DNA from: Canna indica
Taxonomy: Eukaryota > Streptophyta > Magnoliopsida > Zingiberales > Cannaceae
Assembly (NCBI GenBank): GCA_034359265.1
Contig: CP136897.1
Coordinates: 17,788,001 to 17,852,000 of the forward strand
Length of the DNA stretch: 64,000 nucleotides
Reading direction: 5' to 3'
A program made the translations under genes and the position numbers. The notes below the pieces were generated by a model. It saw nothing but the letters and a program-made list of their open reading frames with translations, was not told where the DNA came from and did no database searches. Positions 44,808-55,833 of the stretch are shown one piece after another. Within the stretch, counting starts at the first letter, position 1. Every line of letters begins with the position of its first letter.

Positions 44808-45535
44808 GCGAAACCAAGTTTGTTTTTATGGTTTCAGTTTTACTAAAATCAAAATTGTTTACAAAAACGTGTTTGGTTCGGTATTTTCATGAAATTGGAT
44901 TGAAACTAGAATGAATAAATAAATAAAAATAAAATCATGTATTCTTAATAAAAATGAAAACACCATAAGGTTGTTTTATGTGGTTTCAAGACCGTCCGTT
45001 TTGATATCAAAATACAGTGGCAGACTTGCAATTACAAACACCTTTTTATAAAATAAATAAATTTACAAATAAATCAAACTATATCTAATTTATAAAAATA
45101 AAAATAAAAATAAAATCATTATTTTTAAACTCAAACTATTATCTTAAATTGATAAATTAATTAAACCAATTTATATCTATTTGAGCCAAATCTAATTTTT
45201 AAAATAACTCAATTTTCTTAAAGTCGAACTATTTGTAATTTAATTAAAACTAATTTTAGACTATTGAAACTAATTTTTTAAAATTTTATAATATTTTTTA
45301 ATTGATTTTATATTTAATTCTATATTAATTGATTATGTTTAATGAAAATTAATATAATTTTCTATAACAAAATAAGTATTCACTACTTTCAACTAACTAA
45401 AAATCGATGTTTTCATTAACCAAACATGTTTTCAGAAACTAAAAACTAGAGAATGAAACTAGGTTTTCGAAAATAAGTTTTCATTTTCACTAAAATCAAA
45501 CCAAAAAATAGTTTTCGAAAACCAAACAACACCTC
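44808..45535. mobile_element. AT-rich MITE-like element with GTTTGGTTTTCGAAAAC ends
   Basis: The right end in reverse complement is AGGTGTTGTTTGGTTTTCG; the left part has GTGTTTGGTTCGG and TTTTGGTTAGCGAAACC. Interior words TTTTCGAAAA and GGTTTCA recur in both orientations. Exact left boundary and TSD unresolved. Confidence 0.5.
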
Positions 45536-45574
45536 ATTCTTTTTGCTCGAAATACCCTAAGTTGTCCATACTAA

Positions 45575-46303
45575 CACCGGCGGAGATACATGAAGGGTTG
45601 GGGGGCAATTGCCCCCACCCTCAAATTTCAAATTATTTTATTATATAGGGGAAAAGTTGAATTCCCCCCCCCCCCATATATATATCTCTATATATCTATA
45701 TATAATATTTTTCTTCTTTTCTTTTTAAAATATTTTTTTGCGTTATTTTTTTGTATTTTTAAATTAATAAGTAAAATTGCTAAGTCCAATATAATTTTAT
45801 CTTCATTTATTTTTCTTTTTCCTTTTTTTTGACGTTTTTTGCATTGTCTCATCCTTGCGCTCACAGTGTGATGCATTTTTATTCTCACACATAGGCTCCA
45901 CTCACAAGCAACTACAATTTTCACCCACGCATGGTCAGAGTCATGCGCACTGGTCCGACGCGTAGCCCATCGGCCCTTAACGTGTAGCTCGTCTGCCCCT
46001 AATGTGTAGCCCGTCGGCTCCCAACGCGTAGTCCATCGGCCCCTAACGCACATTTGTTAATAGAAATATTTTTCAATACAATTGACAATGAAATTATTAT
46101 GCAATGTTATCAATGTATAAAACTCATCGAGAATAATTATTACTTTTTTTTAAAAAATAAGATAAATTTTGTGCTTATAAATTATGCATGAATGAGATTT
46201 ATTGATTTTATACTATTATAATGAATTTTCTTTTGAAAATTATATTGATTGTTTGTTGCTTCAAGTCTGCCCCCCTTGATTTTGATTCCTGGTTCCGCCA
46301 CTG
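45575..46303. mobile_element. hAT-like element (729 bp, TSD CATACTAA)
   Basis: Left end CACCGGCGGAGATACA and right end in reverse complement CAGTGGCGGAACCAGG. Perfect 8-bp duplication CATACTAA at 45567-45574 and 46304-46311. An 8-bp TSD and CA..GGCGG ends are typical of hAT elements. It has inner GGGGGGCAATTGCCCCC at the left and CTGCCCCCCTTG at the right. Non-coding. Same family as 7390-10129. Confidence 0.88.
45958..46051. repeat. 22-bp minisatellite (about four units)
   Basis: Unit CGCGTAGCCCATCGGCCCCTAA with small changes, repeated within the hAT-like element. Confidence 0.85.
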
Positions 46304-46311
46304 CATACTAA

Positions 46312-47210
46312 GCTATTAAACTAGCCAATTAGTTACAATCAATGATGAAATCCAATTTACCAATCAAATGAAAGTGCATACTACAAATGAGGTAGCTTGA
46401 ACATTGACATAAAATATACAGAACAATGTTATAACCCGCCTAGGCATGGTGAAGGTGCCTAAAAATGACTGCCCGTAGATGGGTGAGGTCTCTACTAGGC
46501 ATGGCCTCACATGTCACCAATTTGGGTGTGATTTTAGGCTATGCGTTAAACTTGAGTTGAATCTTGACAAGGACATAAAGACATAAGCGAGGGAGATTGT
46601 AATGTTCTTGTTTAGTCTCACATCTGAAGTATATTGGATGTTGTAATGATTAATAAAGCTCGATGGGTGTACTATTATCAACTTCAGCTTAAGCATTAAG
46701 CTTTAGGCAAGTGATAAAGGCCTATGAAGTTGATAGGTGATAATTGGTATCATAGCAAGAACTAGTCATCGGTTTGGTGAGGGAGCTTATGTGAGAAAGG
46801 GCTGCTCAGATTGGGGTGGAGCAGCTACTAGGCTAGGCCTCACATGTCCTTGACTAAGGTGTGTGTGGTTCTATGCTATGTGTTCATTCAACTTGGATCT
46901 TGACAATAATCAAGACTCAAGTGAGGACAATAAACTCCAGTTTAAGTATTAGACCAATGATTAAGGTCTATTAAGTTGATAGGTAATTCTTGGTATCAAG
47001 AGTAGGATCTAGTCCTCAACTTGGTGAATGAGCCTATATGAGAAAGTGCTACTTGGGTTGGGGTGTAACTGCAATTAGGCTAAGCCTCACATGTAACTGA
47101 CTAAGATGAATGTGTTATGCGTTGATTGGACTTGAGTCTTGATAGTGGCATCAAGACATTTTAATTAGGTCTATAGTTCGAGTCTATGAAGTTGGTAGGT
47201 CAGTTAGCCC
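46312..47210 (+). mobile_element. TRIM-like or LTR/PBS modules, repeated
   Basis: LTR-like sequence (GATTAATAAAGCTCGATGGG..GAAGTTGATAGGTGATAA) is followed by TTGGTATCATAGC, near the tRNA-Met primer site. A second diverged copy reads TTAAGTTGATAGGTAATTC then TTGGTATCAAGAG at about 46992. A block starting AGGC.AGGCCTCACATGT occurs at about 46496, 46833 and 47079. The order suggests tandem copies of a small non-coding LTR element. No coding sequence. Confidence 0.5.
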
Positions 47211-47214
47211 ATCA

Positions 47215-47410
47215 AGTGCGTCTTAGCAAACATTATTAGCTAGTACCACCCTTCTCTTATAAAAACTTGGCTTTCTATGAAACTAATCTTTTGTTGGCAT
47301 GGATCATGAAGTGCATCCACCCATCTTTTTGATGTTTTCCATCATATAATAGCAGACCAAGGTATTTTATCACAAACTTACCCACATCAGCCACAAGTCT
47401 GCTTTTGTCA
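47215..47410 (-). pseudogene. LINE reverse transcriptase fragment
   Basis: Minus strand reads GLVADVGKFVIKYLGLLLYD then DGWMHFMIHANKRLVS and KAKFL, matching the VKYLGLPL...W..L..KV.KRL..WK.K.LS.GGR stretch of plant L1 RTs. Stops follow. Only about 65 codons remain. Confidence 0.75.
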
Positions 47411-48008
47411 TGGTCCCTTAAGGAGGTTAGTGATACGTTTTTAAATCTAATTTCTATTTATTATTTGGTACCATAGATGAGACCAATATCATTTGCATTT
47501 TTTTGTCACAACACGTTTGCCAGTTCGGTGTATATCTCTTGCTTCCTAAAGGGGGAAATCAAATATAGGAAATAAATAGCATCATAAAAGTTGTCTCCTA
47601 GTTATTAGCAAGTCATCTAATGGTGCACATAAAAGCTTAGTGGACTACACTTACAACACATTTTTTACTAGAATGTTCCCCACGACAGTCATATGGATGT
47701 TAAACAAAACTAATCCACTAGTCTAAACTTAGGAAACAAAACAGGGTTATCATCAGGTTAGATCCTGAAAAGGTATGTAATAGAGGTTACTAGTCTTTTT
47801 CTACTGATTAATTTTTTTAAAGATTGAGGGCTCCCATCTAAATAGATGAAATGGATCCGTAGATCCTTGAGAAATGTTGATGTTTGTGCATCTTAGTAGA
47901 ACTTAAAGAAAAGAAAAATTTGAACCTCTTATGTAGGACTTGAAGAATTTGAACTAAATACTTCGATATCGAGATTAATGGTGCAAAATTAGGAATTCTG
48001 TAACTTAA
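47411..48008. other. No gene recognised
   Basis: AT-rich with no repeats of note on inspection. The part up to about 47600 could be decayed LINE sequence upstream of the RT fragment. Confidence 0.4.
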
Positions 48009-48010
48009 TT

Positions 48011-48191
48011 CAGAGGGTGTTTGGTTGAGCTGTTGGCGCCCCTAACGGCTCCTAAAGGTGTTTGATGAACCACGTGATAGTTGTTGAGAACTCAACCATT
48101 GGCCCAAAAATTAAGAAAATCAGTAGTTGCTTTGGTTAGCTGATTTCTACTAGTTACCAACTACCCAACAACTTGGCCAAATAGGCTCTTA
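48011..48191. mobile_element. Small MITE (about 180 bp)
   Basis: AGAGGGTGTTTGGTTGAGCTGTTGG at the left pairs with the reverse complement of the right end, AGAGCCTATTTGGCCAAGTTGTTGG. Tourist/PIF-like style. No clear TSD. Confidence 0.55.
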
Positions 48192-48530
48192 GCCGTCGGG
48201 GTAGTGGCTCGCAGCCTTTAAGCATCAACCTCTGGGCAAAAATGTCTTCGCTGGGACAGTCCTCACCCACTTCATAGGACATATACTCCACCAGCTTATC
48301 CTAGAACTTGAAGCAGGCGGCGTCGAGCGCCGAGTAGAGCTCGTTGGTGTTGAGGTTGGAGGTGAAGCCGAGAGAGAGCTTGTGCGGCCCCACAGCAAGC
48401 TTGAGTTCCCCAGAGAGCTTGTCCGCGGCCGCCACATCGTCCTCGCGAGCGTGGCTGACCTCGGCGAGGAGAGTTTAGAGAAGGGAGTTGGTCACGGCGA
48501 GCCGCCGCTGAAGGTCAGTGGCGAGAGTTT
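48192..48530 (-). pseudogene. SAM-dependent methyltransferase-like N-terminal gene fragment
   Basis: Minus strand, GC-rich. One frame reads LATDLQRRLAVTNSLL, EVSHAREDDVAAADKLSGEL, KLSLGFTSNLNTNELYSALD, DKLVEYMSYEVGEDCPSEDI and FAQRLMLKGCEPLPRR, with two stops. The ..CPSD..LAQKL.L.GCEPLPRRRC.. signature is what I recall from a plant family of membrane-anchored putative methyltransferases (At1g29790/At5g40830 type). The catalytic domain is absent. Base composition (about 60-65 percent GC by eye) differs sharply from its surroundings. Gene fragment, probably captured by a transposon. Confidence 0.6.
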
Positions 48531-48649
48531 TGCTACCGGAAAGGTTGCTTCAGGTGGCGTTAAGCTCATGGAGGAGGGCGACAGAATCCCATGCGTGAAT
48601 CCTAGGACTGCAGGTCGACCATGCTCATCAGCGTGCAGACCTCGCCACA

Positions 48650-48775
48650 CCTCACGCGCGCATGCCTCATCAACGCCGTGCTCACCCCGTGGTTGATCGC
48701 CTAGAAGAAGCCCCACACGTGACACGCGTCCGCTATGGCCTTCACATGTCGCCCCATCATCGTTGAGCATGGCGA
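48650..48775 (-). pseudogene. 2OG-Fe(II) oxygenase N-terminal (DIOX_N) gene fragment
   Basis: Minus strand reads ADACHVWGFF, a stop, then AINHGVSTALMRHARE, matching the conserved A.RDWGFFQ..NHGV start of plant 2-oxoglutarate dioxygenases. Only about 40 codons remain. It lies directly upstream (same strand) of the methyltransferase-like fragment and ends where the gypsy repeat starts at about 48785. The subfamily cannot be told. Confidence 0.6.
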
Positions 48776-48784
48776 GGTCGACCC

Positions 48785-50115
48785 CGAACTAGACCGTGCA
48801 ACCCCATCAGGGGGCTCTGCCCCAACTGCATCCCTGAGTCAGGCTCAAATCAGGCTAAGCAATTCTGCCCAGTGACCCCACTTGGTCACATAAGGATATC
48901 TACATCCCACCTTATTAGAAAATATACACCCGCCATCTTCGGAATTGATTCCGACCCATTCTAGACAACCTCGCTGCGAGATTCTCAGTCGGCAACATCG
49001 CCCTTCCCTGCAATACTGTAATGCCCAAAAATCTAAAAATAATATTTTATTTTTGAACAGAGGACCATGGGCTCGAGTCAACACAGATTGGCGTAGAGCT
49101 TCGGGAGTGAACTCGGGTAAGTTTTAAATATAGGAAAAAATTATTTGCCTTATTTCTATGAATTACCATGCTAGGATGATAGTGGCTCTCGAGAAAAATT
49201 TAGTGGTTCAATCGAAACTCGAACCAAAATTAGAATGAATTAGTTATGGATTTTATAAGTCGAGTGAATAAGTGAGGGTGTTTTGGTAATTTGGGCCAAT
49301 TAGGACCCATAAATTACCAAAGGGGGGCACACGGCTGCTGTTTTAGCCGCACACCACCCAAGAAAGATGGAGAGAGGGAGAGGAGGTGACACCAAGAGGA
49401 GGACGAGCCGACGGAGCCGGGATTTCGCGAATTCGTCGGCGTTCAACATAGGAAAATCCCTCACTTCTTCTTCCTTCCCGATTTCTCTAAAAAGGTTAGT
49501 GGATTAGCCTTTCTATTTCTCTCTTTTCATCAGCCATGCCACCACCCCTATGTCATGGGGTTTTGTCAATTTTTTACTCAATTTCGTCATATTGGTTTGA
49601 GTTTTCGTATCAAGGGTTTCCTATCGTCGTTGTGATTCCGTCGGATCGAGTTTTGAGCGATTTGGCTGCCCCTACCCTTGCTGTGCCACTCCCTTCTTCT
49701 TCAAATTCTTGATGCTTTCTTGAGGATTCTTGATGATTGTTGAGGTTTCTGAGTGCTTACTTGAGATCTTGAGGAAAGGAGGGGTTTTGGGGAAGAACTA
49801 GGGTGACCCTTTTAAGAGTCCTAGGGTGGTCGACCAATTAGGGATAGAATTTTGGGAAATAAAAATAAAATTTTCCCACCTACGGAACATACTTTAGGGT
49901 ATATTGATCTAATTCTACACATTAGGGAATTATAGGGACATTCAAATAGAGAACTAGGGACACCTAGAGACGCTAGAACCCTAGGACGACACTCGAGAGG
50001 ACCGACCATTAGGGAACCCAAGGGGGCCGAACCCTCTAAGCCCCTAGAGCACTCAGGTAGAGGAGGTAGGCCGGCCCTAGGGTACACGGCTAGGGTTGCT
50101 AATGCAGGCTTAAAT
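48785..50115 (+). mobile_element. Gypsy-type LTR and adjoining sequence; inverted partner of 1-1152
   Basis: Reverse complement of 1-1152 aligns from about 48785 to 49911. The LTR start TGTAATGCCC is at 49017; the sequence then runs through 49911 to at least 50115, where a copia LTR begins. 49912-50115 would correspond to sequence left of position 1. No gene. Confidence 0.65.
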
Positions 50116-51353
50116 TGTTGGCCTAAGGTTTTCAACCTTGATCTTAATCTCAGTTTTGATAAAAACAAACAAAGAACTAATGATTTCATGGAGATTTATT
50201 TTCAGGTTCCATACCGGTTTGCACTCGATGTCCACGATCAAAAATATCAGAGAATTCAAAAAATTGGAAGGACATTGGTCGACGCGTTCAGGTTCATCAC
50301 GAAAATTTCTAGAAGTTCGACATGTGCACCAAAGATGTCATGGACGAGTCTAAAAAACATCTGGAAAGCTCTCCAAGTTGACGCATGCTGAAGGCCGAAA
50401 CCAAAAAATGAGGCGTGCAAGAAAAATACAAAAAAATTAGCCCCTGCCCAGATTCGATCGACCAACTTGTCGACCGAACGATGTCAGAAATTGGCAAAAT
50501 GCCTTCGGTCGCTCGCTCGGTCGGTCGACTGACGATTGATCGACAAGCGATCGGGCATCGACAACGAGTAGAAAAATGCCCGTTGATGAGCCTTGAGAGT
50601 TGGGGGGTTAAACATACCCATCCCAATCTCTGTCTTTTATGGATGTTGATGCTTCTAAGCCTCAAATAGTGATCCTTAGCATACCCTAAGATCTTTCTTG
50701 ATCAAATCCATCTAACCTAGCTCTTGATCCCTCAATCTCAAGTGTTCTTCATTGGAGGGCTCATCAAAGGTGCTAGGCTCAAGAAGAAGATATGTTTTCA
50801 TTGTGATAAGTTCTCTTCACTCTCTTCTTATGATAGATTATTTTTTGATTTGTTTTATTTTGATTTACTTGTGTGTGTAAAAGACCTAGTGTGTGGTCTT
50901 GTGAGTAAGTGATTACCTTGGTGTAGAAGGTGTAAAGCTATTTGTGTAAACTAAATTAGGAGTAGGTCTTAGGAATTGAGGTGGGAAAGCTCACTCGATA
51001 GGACGACGGATACTTTCGGGTGTGGAAGTGTTTTCGAGGTGAGTGTAGGGTCTTTCCAATGTAAAGTCCTCGATTGTAAGCTACTCGTAATTTAGTGGAT
51101 TTGGGTGTGAAATCCTAAGCGCGGTGCTTAGGTAGTAGAGTAGGCATTGAGTCCGAACCACTATAAATCATTGTATTAGCATTGATATATTTTTGTGTTA
51201 ATTGCTTTATCATCAATCGCTTCTGCATTTAGTCATACAATTGTGAATTTCCTAATTAATTTAAGAAATGATTAAAACTAAATTTAGGCAAAAAGATTAG
51301 TTAACACACTATTCACCTCGCTCACCCTCTCTAGTGTGGCCATTTCACCAACA
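50116..51353 (+). repeat. 5' LTR of a copia element (LTR D)
   Basis: Starts TGTTGGCCTAAGG, ends CATTTCACCAACA. It contains GATCGA palindromes near 50450-50560. It is a different subfamily from LTRs A-C: the AAGCGCGGTGCTTAGG part is shared but many indels differ. A primer-binding site follows directly. Confidence 0.88.
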
Positions 51354-51355
51354 TT

Positions 51356-51366
51356 TGGTATCAGAG
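51356..51366 (+). promoter_or_regulatory. Primer-binding site of copia element
   Basis: TGGTATCAGAG two bases after the LTR end, complementary to initiator tRNA-Met. Confidence 0.9.
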
Positions 51367-51421
51367 TGGGTTATAGATTGAGATTTCACCATCTTCTCTA
51401 CATCGTTTCTTGATCCGAAAA

Positions 51422-52877
51422 ATGGCACTAGAGAGTTTAGTGTCTTTATCTCTTAGGTTCGTTACCTCGAACTTTGGTCTTTGAAAATTTAGGATGTACA
51501 CATACTTAAAGACAAAAGGTGTTGGTGCCTTAACATGTTAAGACTAGAATTCATTGAACCTAAGGTTGACATGCATGCTTGGAGTGAATTAGATAAGAAA
51601 TTTTTTAAGTATAATGGAGATGCCATGAATTGTATTCTTTGCGGATTATCAAATGACATCCTAGATAAAGTCATGTATTGCTCTTCGGCTTATGATTTAT
51701 GGGCCACTTCAAATGTTTTATATGATCATGCCAAAACCGAAGAGATCGACACTTTTGATGAAGATGGTGATGACAATGGTCACTCACCCACTACTAATCT
51801 TGGTTTTGATCTCCATAATGCTTCTAGTCAAATGAGCAACTCTAAGAGCCGAAAACGGAAGGTAAATTATCATGCTTGCAAGGAAAATGGACATATGAAG
51901 AAAAATTGCTCTACCATGATGAACAAAGCAAGGAAGAGGTCAAGTGTTTCCATCTCCGCATCTCACTCATCTGAAGCACCCTCTACCATGACTATGAAGC
52001 CACATCCAAAGTTTGCCTCATGATTAGAAATAATAAGGTACTTTCTTCATCATCTAGGCATGATAATGATAATGATAGTACTAGCTCTTCTACTTCATTT
52101 AATATGCCATATGAAGAACTAGTTGAGGAATGTCAAAAAATGTATGCCTTGCTTATGAAGAAGAACAAGGAAAATAGAAATCTAAAGAAAGAAAACTCTA
52201 AGCTTAGCTCACATGTGCATGCCCTAGAATTAGAAAATGAAAAATTAAAGACCGAGCCTTTTGATTCATGCCAAGATAATCTATAACTTGAGTTTAAAGC
52301 TTTGAAACTTAAAAATGATGATTTGGAATCTAAAATGAAATTTAGATATAACGATTTCAAATTTGAGAATGAGACTTTGAAAAATGAAAATTGTATGATG
52401 AAATCTCAACTGCAAGTTTTAAACAAATCCATTAATGTCTTGAAAAATGATGTTGTTTTCTTGAGTAGGAAAGCAAATAATTTATCCAATGTTTCATCTT
52501 TTAGAAATCCTAGAAAGAAAAATGCTTCTTCTATGAATGTTCATGCACATCATCCTCCTCATGTTAAGCATTCTACCTCTAGACCTCATAAGAAGATGAA
52601 TGTTTCTCTCAAGAATGCTCATGCTCATCTTAGTTCACATGTCATGCATTCTAATGATAAATTTCATGTCCATAGCAAAAATGAAAATAAATTACATGGA
52701 CATTGTTTTTGTTGTGGTGCTTATGAGCATGCCATCTATGATTGTGCCTTTAAAATGAATCCAAGTGTTGTGAAGATACTTTGGGTACCTAAGCCCACTA
52801 AACCCTTAGGACCCAAAGGCATTTGGGTACCAAAAGTATCACGTTCTCTTGTAGGGGGAGTTACCACACAAGGGTAA
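51422..52877 (+). pseudogene. gag: copia gag remnant with coiled-coil and zinc knuckles
   Basis: ATG at 51422 (MALESLVSLSLRFV) with early stops and frameshifts. 51535-52023 contains HAWSELDKKFFKYNGDAMNC and a first zinc knuckle YHACKENGHMKKNC whose leading Cys is Tyr. 52020-52286 and 52302-52877 form a long Lys/Glu/Asn-rich coiled coil (LKKENSKLSSHVHALELENE). A second zinc knuckle CFCCGAYEHAIYDC follows, then ILWVPKPTKPLGPKGIWVPK, a motif typical of long-gag copia elements of the SIRE group. Protease, integrase, RT and RNase H are missing. Gag would build the retrotransposon particle. Confidence 0.85.
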
Positions 52878-53680
52878 AGAGAAATGGACTATTGAAGTTG
52901 ACCTTGGATCCAAATGAGAAATCTCCAATAGTTTGCAACTTCAAGCTATAAGGATGCCATAGGTATGGAAATTGGCATCAAACACTTTGGTATCATCTCC
53001 TATACCTACTTGTTTAAATTAGAGTGGAGTTTAGATATATGCTTAATATTAGTAGATTTTCGGCTCTTAATATGAGTTTCAAAAATATTTTTGATTTTTT
53101 GATTTCTAGTCTCTTTGGAGACCTATGTAGCTTATTACAGGCTAATGCGACCTTGCGGTTCCAAATCGTAGGCTCATTGTGGCCTTTCGGTTTTCAACCA
53201 ATAGGACAGGTTGAACATCTTATTTTTCAAATATTTCATATTTTGAGATCTCTTGATTCATTTTGTTATCATGAATGATTTATTTGAAAATGAATCTATG
53301 CTATTTAGTGAAGTTGAATTTGGAAAATGTTACTTAGTTTTTCACTTCGCTATTTAGTTTGATCGCTTGCATGTAGCTTTGGTTTCATTTTCTACTAATG
53401 AAGTATACTTGCAAGTCATTAAAAATGGAAGGCTATTTTGAAGGAAAATGGAAAAGGAAATGAAAAGTTTGAGAAATTCCAAGAATGAGGTATGATTTTG
53501 ATTTTGCAAAAATCTTATTATAATAGTTGAATATTCATGCTTTAATGATGTCACTATACTCATGATTGATTTTAGATGATAAATCTATGAAATTTCATGA
53601 GTAGGTAAAATTTTGATAACTTAGGCAATTTCATAATATTTTGATTGAATGAAATTTGCATGGTTGAAATCATCTATTAG
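52878..53680. other. Non-coding sequence after copia gag
   Basis: No pol domain recognised; short frames only. It may be residual internal sequence of the copia element or an unrelated join. Confidence 0.45.
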
Positions 53681-53965
53681 AGACTTCATTTTTAAGTCTA
53701 CACCCAATAAATATGTTTAGATGCATACATGACATGATTCTAGGTATTTAAACTTGAAAATTCATGTGTAGATGAACAGAGTGATAACTATATCACTTTA
53801 AGGGACTTAAACTTGAAAAGTTTGATCCAAGTTAATAAATCGACTTGGACACTTCATTTTTTGTCCAAACTTCATAAACACATTTAGGAATATGTATGAC
53901 ATGTTTCCATGCACTTAGAATGAAAAATTCATTTGGATATGGATAAAATGACATATAGGACATTT
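53681..53965. repeat. Diverged 168-bp tandem duplication
   Basis: ACTTCATTTTTAAGTC..ATATGT..ACATGAC at 53683 and ACTTCATTTTTTGTCC..ATATGTATGACATG at 53851 are aligned copies 168 bases apart, each ending with an AAAAATTCAT..GATG string. Confidence 0.65.
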
Positions 53966-54952
53966 CATGATGGGTCGGTTGACCGATGGGTCGATCGAAT
54001 TGAGGGAACACAAAGTTGCGTCTGGCGATCGACCCGTCGGTTGACCGCACAGAGAGAACATGCAGCGGTCACTCCAAGCGGTCGATAGATCGGTCGACCG
54101 ACCAATCGACCGAGTGGCTGTAACAGATAGTTTTCTATCCGTTGAGCTGCCGTTGCTTCGTGAGGGTATAAATATACCTCATCTAACTCCTTTTAACCTC
54201 CTTTCTTGATTAATACAAATATTATTGAGCATTCTAAAGGGAGTTTAAAGCCTTCCTATGATCGATCGCAATGCTTTGTTCTTCCGTGAACATCTTCTCA
54301 AGCACCCAATTTTCTTCCTCAACTCGGGATTTGATTTGAACTCTACCTCTTGACGAGTTGAAGGCGTCGAAGGCTTGGAAAAGAGTTGTGGTTCCTCTCT
54401 CATTTCTTAAGCTCCTTTGATTGTATTTTAGCTATTATTTGAACCTGTTTTATTTGGATTTGTGCATGTGAAGACCTAAGTTGTTAGGTCTTGTTGTGTG
54501 AGTGGTATCCTCGGTGTAGAAGGAGTAAGGCTACTTGTGTAAACTTAGTGTTACTAGGATTAGTCAAGTTGTCCCTTAGGGTTGAGGTGGAAGAGTGCTC
54601 TCAGTAAGAAGGTGGAGACTTCCGGGTGTGGAAGTGCCTTAGGTCGAGAGTGCGACTCTTCGAGTCAAAGTCCTCATTGTAAGGGAAACAAGAATTAATC
54701 TAGTAAACCTAGTTTGGAAATCCTAAGCGGGGTGCTTAGGTAGTGGAGTAGGCATTGGGGCCGAACCACTATAAATTACCGTGTTAGCATTGTTATATGT
54801 GTTTGTGCTTTATTGTTTTATCTTGCTTCCGCATTTAATCGCAAAATTGCATCTTGCCTAAACAATTTGAGAAATGTCTAAAATTAAGTTAAGACTAATT
54901 GTATTAGTAAACACACTATTCACCCCCCTCTAGTGTTGCCATGTCACCTACA
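53966..54952 (+). repeat. Right part of a copia LTR (family of LTRs A-C)
   Basis: From the GATCGA palindrome block to ...CTAGTGTTGCCATGTCACCTACA it aligns with LTR C rather than with LTR D. TATAAATA at 54167-54174. No LTR start (TGTTGG) was found upstream, and the flanks TAAAT (before 50116) and ATGAT (after 54952) do not match. So it is not simply the 3' LTR of the element starting at 50116; a recombinant or separate insertion is likely. Confidence 0.75.
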
Positions 54953-55466
54953 ATGATGTGCTTGTTGCATTTCTCGGAAACCTCACTGGTGAGGGAGGGT
55001 ATGCCCCAAAGAGATAGTGTTGGTCTTATTCCGGAAGTTCGGCTGGTGAGGGGAGATCATACACCCAAAGAGACAATATGAAGACTCGACCGATGAGGGG
55101 ACACATCATGGCAACATGCCTCCCATCGAGGAGCGAGTTACCCAACACACTGGCTCCATCCACTAGTATGGGCGACCCCACATTCTATCTAACGGTGTTT
55201 CAGACTGCAATGCTCCATCACGGAGCGACCGACTCCACGCTCTGTTAAGCCTTTTCGGTGTTTGGGGTGTGACAAATAGGCATCGCGCACCCAAGTAACC
55301 CTAACTTCCAATTCCATAAACCTCCACCTTGGAGTCACCCTAACTTTGGCTTCAGAGTCTCTTTTGCAAGTCCACCGTTCCCTACCCCCCCTTGCGGAAG
55401 TGTTTTGCCAAATAAAAGAGACACCAAACCAGATCAGCAGACCCCGACTCTCAGGCAGGAACATCA
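54953..55466 (+). mobile_element. Tat-type gypsy LTR/leader fragments with duplicated gag start
   Basis: 55106-55250 repeats the start of gag found at 55832-55975 (CTCCCATCGAGGAGCGAGTT, TATGGGCGA.CC). 54960-55100 has repeated GGTGAGGG..CCCAAAGAGA strings. 55250-55466 looks like the last part of an LTR, ending AGGAACATCA, directly before GGCACCCACTATCGGGCC, the leader style of Tat elements. The piece shows rearrangement between two copies. Confidence 0.55.
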
Positions 55467-55833
55467 GGCACCCACTATCGGGCCGAGTAAAGCTTACCTC
55501 CCCTACAACGGTTGGAACCTGGAGCCAAGCGACCGCCGCCGCACTTTTACGGCCACGACACGATGGTGACGATCGACTGTAACCTAGTAATTCTAAAACA
55601 GCAAGGAGTGATGCTCTTGTACCGGCCCATCCTCCCCTTGAAGATCCTTATCAACGAATAGAGGACTTAGAGATCGAAACTCGACAGCTAAATGCCCAAA
55701 TCACGATGCTATGCGATCCCGTAATAGCCCCCGACTAACCACGATTGCTACCGCTCACAACCTGCAGACAACACCCAATCGGGAAAAAGGAGACCTGATC
55801 CCCCCCCCCTCGCCGTGAAATCTCCAACACTTC

